Positions 38,401 to 43,503 of a DNA stretch of 64,000 nt are shown piece after piece. Where the stretch lies: the NCBI GenBank assembly GCA_018825965.1, contig JAHKAA010000037.1, forward strand, positions 1 through 64,000. The letters are read 5' to 3'. The position numbers were made by a program, and so were the translations under genes. The notes beneath the pieces are model-generated. The model searched no databases, was not told the DNA's origin, and saw only the letters and a program-made list of their open reading frames with translations. The stretch comes from Gammaproteobacteria bacterium (GTDB taxonomy: Bacteria; Pseudomonadota; Gammaproteobacteria; Enterobacterales; Alteromonadaceae). Every line of letters starts with the position of its first letter. The stretch's first letter is position 1.

Positions 38401-41212
38401 CCCCAAACTGATCCGACCCCAGTACTTGTTGCCAAATAGCTAAAACCAGCTGTTCAGTCGGATCTTTGGGCACAGCACCCACATGCTGTTGCCATTCAGG
38501 CTCAGGCAGACGTTGTCTGTCTATTTTACCGTTGGTGTTTAAAGGGAAAGACTGCAAACCGACAAAATAATGCGGCAGCATGTAACCAGGTAAAAGTTCA
38601 GCCAGCCGGGCTTTCAGACTCTTATCATCAATAGGGGCCAGCGCCTGATAATAAGCCACTAAACGCTTCAACTGGTTTCGTTCTTTCACCAAAACCAGAG
38701 ATTGACCAATTTCTTCTATAGTGGATAAAGCCGCTTCGATTTCACCCAGCTCCACTCTGAAGCCCTGAATTTTGACCTGAAAATCATTGCGGCCTAAATA
38801 CTTCAGACTGCCTTGTGTGGTCAGCTTAACCAGATCGCCTGTTTTATAAAGCCGGTCAAAACCTTGTTGCTTTTCAGCTTCAGTGACAAAAGGGTTGACT
38901 AAAAAGCTGCCCGCTGTTTGCTCAGGTTTGTTCAGATAACCCCGGGCCAGGCCAACACCTGACACATACAGTTCTCCGGTCTCGCCGTCCGAAACCTGCT
39001 GCATGGCTTCATTCAGCACATAGGCACGCATATTGGGCAAGGCATAACCAATGTCGTTGATATCCTGAGTGTCTGCTCTTTTGCCTGTCACATAAATACT
39101 GGCCTCTGTAGGGCCATAGTAGTTGTACAAAGCAAAACGTTCTGCAAAATAACGACCGACCGTTTGATCACAGGGCTCGCCGGCAAAAATAATGCAATTT
39201 AACGCCGGGTAATTGACTCTGGGCACTATGGCCAGTACAGCAGGCGGCAGGTAGACCAGATTGATCTGCTGTTGATTCAGGTAAAGCGACAAGCCGTGTG
39301 CATCTTGTCTGATGTCGTTTTGCAGCAGATGTAATTCGTTGCCATACAGCAAAGTCGCAAAAATTTCTGAGACTGAAACATCAAAGACAAAATTGGTAAA
39401 AGCAGCGATACGATAACCCGGCACGCCATAGAGCTCTTTGAGCGCGTAGATGGTGTTGAGCGCACTACGATGCTCCACCATTACGCCTTTAGGAGCGCCT
39501 GTAGTGCCGGATGTATATAGAATATAAGCCAGACTTTCTGCGGATTGGGGCAAAGGCAAAGCCGTGTTTTGATCCTCTGGTCCTTGTTGCAATAAATCTT
39601 CGATACATAACAAGCTGGCGCTACTGGCCGGACATTTATGTTGCACACTGTACTGACTGATCAACAAAGATGCCCGGCAATCTTTCAGTATGTAATCAAT
39701 ACGCTGCTCTGGAAAATCCGGGTCCACCGGCACATAACAGCCGCCACTTTTCAGTACTGCAAGCATAGCAACAACGCCATACCAGCTGCGCTCCAGCATA
39801 ATGACCACAGGCGTTTCCAGCGGCATAACACTTTGATGAGAATTAAAATAATGCTGGCGGATCAGCGCTGCCAGTTGATCGGTGAGTTGGTCCAATTGCT
39901 GGTAGCTGAGTTTTTTATCACCTGCTACTAAAGCCGTTGTGGCCGGATACAAAGATGCTCTGTGCTGAAATACCTGATGAATACAGGCAGTTGTTGTTGC
40001 GTTTTCTTGCAACTGAAGATCTAATGCATCCAGATAACGCGCCATGTTTTGTTGTAGCCACAGGGCTTCTTCATCCGATAAATGCAGGTTGTTGTAGGTA
40101 AATCTGAATAACCAGTGCTGGCTGTCACTGCGATCAAATTGCAGTGACAGATCATAGTCATCTGCAGTATTCCAGGGCACAGGTAAAGGGGTGACCGCCA
40201 GGTCATCAGCGTCTAAATTCACTTCTGTCAAAGAGGCTTCAGCAAAGTCGAGATTCAGGCAACGGTTTGTGCCTGTTAACTGCTGCTGATCATAAATGAT
40301 GTCGTAAAAACTTAAAGCACTGTGCTGCTGTGCATTGAGATACTGCGTGCTGAATGACTGCAGCAACTGCTGAATAGAACCTATGCGTAAATCGCAGCAC
40401 AAGGGCAGGGCACTTAAACGGGATGGACTATCACAAAGGTTCAGTTTACGGGCAGACAACACCAGCCTGGATTGGCCAATGAGCAAGGCCAGACTGGTGG
40501 AATAAGCCGCTGCCAGCAACTGATAACTGTCCAAATCAAGCTGTTGAGCTATGTTATTTGCCAAAGTGACACGTTCAGAATTCCAGGAAAATTGCTGTGA
40601 CTGGTAACGTGCTGCGTCGACTTGTTTCACAGGCAATGGTGTAAAAAGTGGCATGTTGTTGAGCTGCTCACGCCAGTAACAGCGTGCAGACTCAAGCTCT
40701 TGGTTGTTCGTCTGGACTTGCACTGGTTCAGCCGGCTCTTGCTGATCCGCATTGATCAGAAAGCCCCTGTCTTTGCTGTAGCTCCATATCTGTTGCATCA
40801 GCTGTTCGGCCAGGCCGTTATTCATTTCCAGATGAAAGGTATTGATCACAAAGTAGTAGCGGGAGTCGGAATACTGGATCAGGAACAGGTGCGGTTGGGC
40901 TGGTGAAGATAAGTCGTAAGGGCGGTTCACCAGTTGCTTGATAAAATCGTAAATACAGGAGTTTTGATCATCGAATTTAAGCAGTTCTACGTAGTTTTCT
41001 GCGGTGATTTCGCTTTGATCTGTGCGATAGGCATAGTCAATACCAAGACGGTCGTTTATGTTTTGTTGCAAATAACTGTAACAGGCCTGCAGAAACTGAT
41101 CTACATCAAGCAGACCTGAAATTTCAAAAACGAGCGTGGCGTTATTACGTTGTTCAATCGGACTAACAAACCATTGAAAAAACAATTCCTCAGTACTACT
41201 GTTTAAAGCCAT
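23414..41212 (-). CDS. NRPS1: five-module nonribosomal peptide synthetase
   Basis: A 5932-residue protein starting the peptide. Order with approximate residues: degenerate starter C (8-410; FHLEMNN at ~126 in place of HHxxxDG), A1 (TSGTTG 567), T1 (946); C2 (HHLISDG 1131), A2 (1577), T2 (1964); C3 (2160), A3 (2623) with an inserted N-methyltransferase (EIGSGAG 2984), T3 (3390); C4 (3571), A4 (4042), T4 (4413), epimerisation domain (HHLLIDVVSW 4601); C5 (5044), A5 (5509), T5 (5880). Pocket residues by eye: A1 DVSYIAYIYK, unknown; A2 DFWNIGMVHK, the Thr code; A3 DAWTIAAVCK, a Phe code; A4 DLTKMGEVGK, Asn-like; A5 DAFFYGQVCK, perhaps aliphatic. Start ATG follows GGGAAGA. Product: X1-Thr-NMePhe-D-Asn-X5, passed to NRPS2. 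Confidence 0.95.
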   Translation of the reverse strand: MALNSSTEELFFQWFVSPIEQRNNATLVFEISGLLDVDQFLQACYSYLQQNINDRLGIDYAYRTDQSEITAENYVELLKFDDQNSCIYDFIKQLVNRPYDLSSPAQPHLFLIQYSDSRYYFVINTFHLEMNNGLAEQLMQQIWSYSKDRGFLINADQQEPAEPVQVQTNNQELESARCYWREQLNNMPLFTPLPVKQVDAARYQSQQFSWNSERVTLANNIAQQLDLDSYQLLAAAYSTSLALLIGQSRLVLSARKLNLCDSPSRLSALPLCCDLRIGSIQQLLQSFSTQYLNAQQHSALSFYDIIYDQQQLTGTNRCLNLDFAEASLTEVNLDADDLAVTPLPVPWNTADDYDLSLQFDRSDSQHWLFRFTYNNLHLSDEEALWLQQNMARYLDALDLQLQENATTTACIHQVFQHRASLYPATTALVAGDKKLSYQQLDQLTDQLAALIRQHYFNSHQSVMPLETPVVIMLERSWYGVVAMLAVLKSGGCYVPVDPDFPEQRIDYILKDCRASLLISQYSVQHKCPASSASLLCIEDLLQQGPEDQNTALPLPQSAESLAYILYTSGTTGAPKGVMVEHRSALNTIYALKELYGVPGYRIAAFTNFVFDVSVSEIFATLLYGNELHLLQNDIRQDAHGLSLYLNQQQINLVYLPPAVLAIVPRVNYPALNCIIFAGEPCDQTVGRYFAERFALYNYYGPTEASIYVTGKRADTQDINDIGYALPNMRAYVLNEAMQQVSDGETGELYVSGVGLARGYLNKPEQTAGSFLVNPFVTEAEKQQGFDRLYKTGDLVKLTTQGSLKYLGRNDFQVKIQGFRVELGEIEAALSTIEEIGQSLVLVKERNQLKRLVAYYQALAPIDDKSLKARLAELLPGYMLPHYFVGLQSFPLNTNGKIDRQRLPEPEWQQHVGAVPKDPTEQLVLAIWQQVLGSDQFGVTDDFFLIGGDSLAAMKVVLLLQQQQLDCSTKLLYQHSTVRKLAPQLQSLERQSQQLIASDSTELNEMQHLILNHQLITSPVLYNENITIDFQGMVFTEQQLSQALVRFINHHALLRMKVLEDYQHFAVAAALEQGPQLHTEHFSATEFEHKYKTSLKHWVNLPFSLLQGPLYRFVLFYRDEKPVKLAFIHHHLISDGDAMYNLFVPQLYALLKDNNTSLAPYPTQLARPLPMTDLSELIQGMHRVDLFNSRPAVDCQGDYLCSNFSEAQTRQLESLARQHNVSLYAVLQSLLTVLIWKFSGQQQMSIGGVKSLRGPDAEAVYGNFLANDISNCQVNATEPFIELVKQRFADIQQSLDQIIPYQQLLELLRQQSALDEKLPGIYMTLEPKAKVQLLWQVTQNDTLPHSVKYPLYFEFDHQKQLLVRLEYRSAMYSKTQAQQLITALQLLAEQCLQHPETKIHQLRVMPTQQIQELLYPAEVVQHQQQEQSLVQLFERSVRQFPTHVALNFGDEAWTYQQLDHKANQLAHFIRQQIDVKADTLIALLLPRSLDTVLAILAVLKAGAAYVPIDVSYPADRVSFILEDTKATLLLTWQNYSELSGEFSGQRLFLDQPDWQQQDTKAPEVSIDPQQLAYVIYTSGSTGKPKGVLLEHRNVCRLLSATEADYQFNQQDVWCLFHSYVFDFSVWEIWGAFAYGGRLFVPTKEQAQDTEAFVALCQQQQLTVLNQTPSAFYNFSDRALLLPRIHSLRYVIFGGEALNLNQLTAWFGYYGDQQPLLVNMYGITETTVHVTYKTLQQQDISDQSNIGKALNDLQAYVLDEYLQPVPVGVCAELYISGAGLARGYLNRPELTQERFIPNPYARPGHEFLYKSGDLVCLTAQGELDYIGRIDTQVKIRGYRIELGEIEAALSSYPTIRQSLVIAKETQNSKVLVAYYLADSALDQNQLSAALASQLPPHMVPVHYIHVEEFKLTVNGKLDKKALPQPDFSSQEYSAPQNELEQQACLIWQQVLGVEKVGMQDDFFRLGGDSITSIRVVARLKELRLDISVRDIFEHRTLSALFRHTGKYSSHQTSYQAFELVDPMLLSQLPVDASALEDAYPATWLQQGMFVESDKDQQVYHNIEVNHIPAVFEIQTFVSIWQQLMQKHELLRASYLKQDGLGYLTLIHKTVSCEDKVVFYPQYAEAYQQELAKPLPIDNPGLFRLAIVPQADSFQLLFTSHHSIEDGWSVASLLSEFIQAYMHQQPVQKDHPLLFAHYVKQETEALNDQAHSRFWQDYLADYNMPTVQFTEQAQQPDSPLLLESTLALEPELSKALSQLAFQQSVSVDTVYLSAYLYLLSVFFNQDDITLGLVVNNRLELDGGDQLFGLHLNTIPLRLQLADSANLLKETHQQRLKLLRHKIYPYGKIKADLLLQQDIYQAAFNYIHFYQKHATLEKTGSELVDVLAITNIPLALVVSRQDDNFEIAFQGHSAFIDQSYLQLMTEHYLFYLQQLARQQHIDQRLTLAHQQQVLVEHNQTESTVEQNDLLQWWYQSARQHALDCAVSDPKTSLSYQQLNIESNQLAHHLAQLLPAVSARAPAPLVAIMVERSAEMLVAILAVLKAGAAYVPVDPAYPEQRIRYMLQDCEARLVLTQRHVLNAANPLSGLDLAVYCIDEQQHLMESVTDLPLPDDLNRLVNVIYTSGTTGKPKGVMIQQAAVVNLAAAQHQLLQLVKEDKVLQFASFSFDAATWEIFATLLQGATLVICPNSYKENVGALVSLLEQQKISVATLPPALLNLMEAALLPKLRLLIVAGEATPLATMQRWSEGRSLINAYGPTETTVCTSLHYYQQGDLASTIGRPLPNLKCYVLDAHLRPVPCGVPGELYVSGAGVAAGYLHQPELSSQRFIANPYGKGLDPSQQRLYRTGDSVRRLLNGELDYLGRVDHQVKIRGNRVELAEIEAVLTEFPHVKQATALIRERDGQAYIAAYFTAMSSGQSTDLSLVADWNKIYDSEYGKKSAEDFNPADFDGWNSSFDGKPIALESMQEWRDATLERILQLKPKRILEIGSGAGLLFYPLLPHCQYYFATDFSAQAVAKLRFGATVLKVEHKTRFALCDAASILQAVEGYQPDLIIINSVIQYFPSADYLLDVIQQAMTLLNGQGQLFIGDVRDARLLDILHYDIQKHLQPDAPFPAVVEATKQARAQDKELLVSPDFFLTFAQKHQRGAIELPVDLLIKKGQYSNEMLDYRYDVIVDFSADAASRPLAQAQIESEFHFSANLAVEHCCQQNLQSFVIRNYPNSRVYQSYIEFHNVPGKLAANQVLNYLQLAEIATRHGYQFKASVQPDDPALLSLMFSRSDQAPFSSQLVSARPRPLSYAVREPFMPLDSKALRSYLEQKLPAFMLPNVLVQLEAMPLTPNGKVDRKALPEPEQDQRNYVAPRNELEQALCLIWQDILGITRVGVQDDFFQLGGNSILAISLSHRISTVLQREVSLATLFRHKTIAQLTEHGLSKQAVLIQPATVTEKPLSFAQNRLWFLQQYEQDSSAYHIPLLLKLSSHETDWLAVALHAILERHQVLRSVYQAFDEQTELQLRDATTLRIEHQHCDLSRLDQWLKHQISLPFDLTEQLPIRASLIHTEQEQYLLLVIHHIAFDGWSVDLLLNELSLYQQHLVSAQPLHLPELPVQYSDFAIWQRQFLAVDELERQLDYWQQQLQGFEPLQLPESMPRPKAFDYQGSNLQLTLENDLSLQLKKLAREQQISLNSLLLAAFNLLLSNYCDQQDIVIGCPVANRHYQGTESLIGFFVNALAIRNQIDPEQSFSAFALAVHQGLVAAQGHQDVPFELIVDRMQVERDSSRHPIFQVMFSVQSFGQTEQHWCQLQSVDQLYPVAKHDLTCFVTEHQHHLTLELNYASSLFSADFIAQMAESFQSILLQLLQQPDAKLSSFEVISPAQRHWLLYDNNQHQQQLPFSHLAEYWRHSVATHNTATALRCNGIQLSYQQLDQLSDQLAGYIHQQQYLSERPVIALVLDRSVELFISLLASIKLGAAYLPIDSSTPSERIAYLLEDSRADLVISSETLRHLIPPQLLVLDLNQLELSDVQLEAPVLKLSPQDPAYIIYTSGTTGLPKGVLIKQSSVVNYITNVANSSMTPGAVVDFSSSMAFDLSVTTTLAPLMLGNEIVIFTETLKDLDAYRQHLISEQITFAKLVPSLAEQVFLDEHRIHLNCLMVGGEKLKAQQKALLLQHCDRLLDEYGPTETTVGACLADVALDQGIGRAYANYKLYVLNTEQKPVPVGVWGELYIAGHGVALGYLNRPELTAERFIANPFDQTEDYQQLYRTGDTVRWLPEGELEYLARNDSQVKLRGYRIECGEVEAAVEQLEQVQQSVVVLKQVGQQQALVAYYVAAEQLDEDLLRDKVAGFLPDYMQPAYYQWLSALPLTHNGKLDHKQLPDPVILQQKFEQAEDPLEQQLLRIWQPLLAVEQLGVNDDFFRSGGDSILSIQLVSRLRKAGLSLSVKDLFEHRTVRSLARHLQSATTERPGVQPGLAQGQFGLLPIQQSFFRQLEQGLIQQPHHWNQSFFIKVPGLDLQQLQKAWTALIQHHDILRCFFVSDQGQWQHNYSAQPGSEVTLIDARALDESQLAQELNKLQQSLNIQTGPLYAVAYLIDAEQQGRIFVCCHHLLIDVVSWRIVLDDLYALYQGKPVAQSTSSYQQWVSYLHSYPGVFAEESSYWQHLAQQQVDYTTLVTVQPEANKSQHRIEFSAELTHKLLKQAHNAYDTEINDLLLTALTKALQQLFGLDAVSVTLEGHGRQPQDNQLDLSHSIGWFTSQHPVHLQAADEPGLAIRQVKQQLRQVPNKGLGFGAFASQLQLDLPAVQFNYLGVLSADHQDEWLLQLDELSCGIAPCNQQSWLLDINGAVEQGLLFFDVKSALSEQQSKDFSQLFKQQLTELTEHCAALPAAGPEQKTPADFGVPLTLDYYDQLMKQHQLDAIYAATSLQKGFLSHALMHPDDDAYRVQFVIDYMQQLDVDLYRQAWQLVVQRFPVLRTSFDWAQQPVQLIHSSAQPELVLLNYSEFDHAEQLLKELQQQDRQRAFDLQKPCLLRLYLVKLSEDHYCLLRSEHHSISDGWSGPQLMKTLHSYYQTLLSGNTPTIRVQQSYLQAQGYYQYHRQSCQAYWQQQLADMTTVNDLSPLFDRPLTRKAAEQHVVTDADQVFCQTSVSALAVLTQQHGITLSTLLQFVWHKLIASYTFATQTIAGTTVSGRALPVEGIEESVGLYINTLPLLVNWDNSNTVLQQLQQISKAINSMNHFSFADLAELQRGRGSLFQSILVFENYPSAGEQQDIQYQYREAFEKVNYPLVLVAYQQGDSLHFGLKYDAAHLSGHRANELLSQLNLLLAALPQALQRPHAELCVQQSNAAAWCLKGPTRTLPAPDIIHWFEQTAGRYPDQNAIYCNGDYLSYRQLDQLSDQLASRLQTQLHSQPDAVIALCLHKSAVMIIAMLAVLKAGAAYLPLAPDAPMERTLFMLKDSKALLVLTDQENHSSVAAFSPCPAMALDLRQMQSEAKQTDKANWALDSHQLAYLIYTSGTTGQPKAVMTEHQGLVNISQSQQLLLAHQPGDKVLQFSNYVFDASVFEIFPVLTSGACLYLLPPELQNDVNGLVDYLCTHQIITAFISTAVIKHLYGLERTQVKQLYTGGESLEGLQQLPPCTLWNQYGPTEASVCVLQSQVVDHKNIAIGQPVQNMRAYLLDHWGLPALPGAIAELCLSGIGLARGYLGAAELSLQKFRANPFSAEPGFERLYHTGDLVRLGADGQLYYLGRRDQQLKIRGYRVELGEIEQAILQHPAVDQVLVMQRQQDEQLLLVAYYLSRQQLDDKALQQHLKTLLPDYMQPQAWVMLEKMPLSASGKIDRNALPDASFVTGSVKASTETERKIAQLWQQSLGVSDPGIEDDFYQLGGDSILAISLSQQIASAFACPLSVSDFIRAKTIAALAQIIDQQLLQQNSFDSGEI

Positions 41213-41636
41213 GTGCTGTCTTCCCGTTAAATGAACTGGATCATAAAGGCTGTACCATAAATGGCTGGGGCAAGGGAAAGCCTTATTAATTAGTTTCTAT
41301 TTTGATACGTACTAACTTCTGTTTTGATGATAATCTATTGCATGAATGTTTCATATAGGTGAACATTCTCTATTTCTGGCACAAAGTGTTGTGCGGATCC
41401 AAGTGATTATCCGTCCCCTTTCGTATCAGGTTGGGGCAGTTGTTTGTGACATTGACACAAGGTTGTCACTAAACCACTCCATCTTAGTACAGCCTGATGG
41501 CCTGATGTCAAAGGGTGAAAAAAAAATCACAAAAAGTTCATAAATTAATTGCTGGAGAGTGTATATTAGTTGAGCAGTCAGTAGAACTCTTTGTTTCATT
41601 TAAGTTTTTAAGCTTACGACTACGAGGAAGATCAAG
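41213..41636. promoter_or_regulatory. Divergent promoter region between NRPS and transport operons
   Basis: This 424-bp AT-rich gap lies between the NRPS1 start (minus) and the DUF697 gene (plus), and should contain both promoters. A near-repeated motif TCTATTTTGATA / TCTGTTTTGATGATA occurs at ~41298-41335 and could be a shared regulator site. TATATT near 41563 is a weak -10 candidate for the rightward operon. I see no supported gene in it. Confidence 0.4.
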
Positions 41637-42197
41637 ATGCCAAACGCAAAAACAGCTGCACCAGATGCAGGCGAAACTCCGGTGCAAACCGGCGCTGAAG
41701 CTGAACAGAAGGTACAGACTGAGCAGGTAACAGTTGAAGATAAATCAGCTGAAGCCGAAGAGTTAATCCGCAAACATAGTTATGCGGCGGCCGGCGTAGG
41801 TTTAATTCCTATTCCGTGGGTAGATTTTATTGGTTTAACCGCCATTCAAATCAAAATGCTGCACCAGCTGTCTGAGACTTATAAAATTGAGTTCTCTGAA
41901 GATCGTGGTAAAGCAATCATAGGTTCTTTAATCAGCGGCTTTTTGCCTGTTGCAATAGCACAACCTGTAGCCAGTTTTATTAAAGCAATTCCTTTAATTG
42001 GCCAGACCACTGGTGCTATTACTATGTCTATTCTGGGTGGTTCAACAACCTATGCCATTGGCCGGGTGTTTAACCAACATTTTGCATCTGGTGGTACTTT
42101 TCTGGATTTGGATCCAACCAAAGTAAAAGCTTACTTTAAAGAACAGTTTGAAGTAGGCAGAACAGTCACTCAGGCAGCAAAAAAAGAGACCGAATAG
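41637..42197 (+). CDS. DUF697-like membrane protein
   Basis: A 186-residue protein. Residues 1-40 are an Ala/Glu/Thr-rich hydrophilic tail. From ~45 a DUF697-like pattern follows: HSYAAAGVGLIPIPWVDFIGL, IQIKMLHQLSETYKIEF, then hydrophobic segments (LISGFLPVAIAQPVASF, GAITMSILGGSTTYAIG). The family occurs in YcjF-like inner-membrane proteins; no GTPase domain is fused here. GAGGAAG precedes the ATG. It is first in the rightward operon opposite the NRPS genes. Its role is unknown. Confidence 0.7.
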   Translation: MPNAKTAAPDAGETPVQTGAEAEQKVQTEQVTVEDKSAEAEELIRKHSYAAAGVGLIPIPWVDFIGLTAIQIKMLHQLSETYKIEFSEDRGKAIIGSLISGFLPVAIAQPVASFIKAIPLIGQTTGAITMSILGGSTTYAIGRVFNQHFASGGTFLDLDPTKVKAYFKEQFEVGRTVTQAAKKETE

Positions 42198-42372
42198 CTT
42201 TTTTATGTCTTTAACTAAACCCGGACAAAGCTTAGTTTCTTTTTCAGGAACCTTGCTTTGTCTTGTTTATTTCTGATGAAGCAATAAAAACGGCTGTGGT
42301 GCCATTGCGCTCTTGTATGTGCTGTTTTGCGTTCATCCTTGATTTCGTCAATAGCTCTTGTGGACAAACGAG

Positions 42373-43455
42373 ATGGCAAAACTACATTTTTTTTACGCAG
42401 CAACGCTGGGAGCCAGCGCCTTTTTAAGCTCTCCCTTAACAGCTCAGACTATAGATATCGATTATCTGAAAACAACAAACCCAGAGTTATACCAGCAGCT
42501 AATGGCTGTTGAGTTGTGTCGCAAAGAGCCGGAAAACAGCTCCTGTCAGGCTGCTTTGCCGAAAAAGAGTGTAGCCGTAGCCCCTGAACAGCACACAAAA
42601 GCAGCACCAGAAGCCCAAAAGCCGAGGGGAAAATGGTGGTATGACAGCGCTTATGATCAGGACGGTCTTAATGATCAGTGGCAACATGCAGTGCAAGTGA
42701 CAGTTGATCTGGAAGAGATGAGCGGAAATCTTGATGGCGAACAATTCCATGTTGAAGTGGACTACTTTTCCCGTATCAACACCTGGACTAACTATCTGAC
42801 GCTGATTTACGAAAAAGATGACGTCAAGCAGTCAGGTGTTGTGGCGCTGGACAAAAAGCATTACGCCTTTAATTACGGTGGCCGTTACGATTTTAACCAG
42901 ACCTGGTATGGACAAGGTGGCTACATCATCGAACAGGATACCAGCCAATCCTTAGATCGCCAGCAGGTGTTTTATGCAGGTGCAGGTCTTCATCTGGTCG
43001 GTACGGACAAAGTGAACCTGAGTACCATGCTTGCTTTGGGTAAACAGCAGGACAAATTTATCAACGCAGAAGCTGTAGGTATTGATTCGCTGGATTATTC
43101 AGTGGCTTATTTTGTTGAGCAGTTGTCCTGGCATATCAGCCAATCCATCAGTATAAATCAAAGTATCAGTTGGCTGCATAGCCTGGAGTCCTTGCCGGAA
43201 GTAGGCTCCTCTACACTGAGTGGCGGCGGCCCTAACCCGCAATGTTTAACTGCCGCCGTGCCAGGCTCTGCGTATTGTATAGTCGATAACGGCAGCAAAT
43301 CGAAACTGGAGTTGATGCTTGGTCTTGAGTACCAGATTAATGCTTATATTTCATTGCTTTACAATTTCAGCTATGAAAAAGACAACATGCCATGGGCTGG
43401 AGTTGAGGGGACAGATAAAACCAATAACCTGAGCATTAGGGCCAGTTTCCAGTAA
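42373..43455 (+). CDS. Exported beta-barrel-like protein
   Basis: A 360-residue product when started at ATG 42373, which gives a good signal peptide (MAKLHFFYAATLGASAF, cut near LTAQ). An in-frame TTG at 42358 would add five residues and is less likely. After a linker with two Cys (LCRKEPENSSC), residues ~90-360 are alternating aromatic/polar strands (FHVEVDYFSRINTWTNYLTLIYEK, YGGRYDFNQTWYGQGGYI), and the protein ends in Phe-Gln after strand LSIRASF. This suits an outer-membrane beta-barrel of a DUF481-like kind. It sits between DUF697 and the peptide exporter, so it may serve as an outer-membrane partner; that is inference. Confidence 0.65.
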   Translation: MAKLHFFYAATLGASAFLSSPLTAQTIDIDYLKTTNPELYQQLMAVELCRKEPENSSCQAALPKKSVAVAPEQHTKAAPEAQKPRGKWWYDSAYDQDGLNDQWQHAVQVTVDLEEMSGNLDGEQFHVEVDYFSRINTWTNYLTLIYEKDDVKQSGVVALDKKHYAFNYGGRYDFNQTWYGQGGYIIEQDTSQSLDRQQVFYAGAGLHLVGTDKVNLSTMLALGKQQDKFINAEAVGIDSLDYSVAYFVEQLSWHISQSISINQSISWLHSLESLPEVGSSTLSGGGPNPQCLTAAVPGSAYCIVDNGSKSKLELMLGLEYQINAYISLLYNFSYEKDNMPWAGVEGTDKTNNLSIRASFQ

Positions 43456-43503
43456 TTGAAGTATCGACAGTGGATAAGAGAGACGTCATGGATATAATAA
43501 AAA

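Noticed and set aside
11811..41212. Many plus-strand open frames of 60-140 codons across the NRPS genes
   Set aside because: All are antisense shadows of the NRPS reading frames with no domain or start signal.
41213..41636. MbtH-like or phosphopantetheinyl transferase gene near the NRPS
   Set aside because: No such frame is present here or elsewhere in the window; these helpers must be encoded outside.
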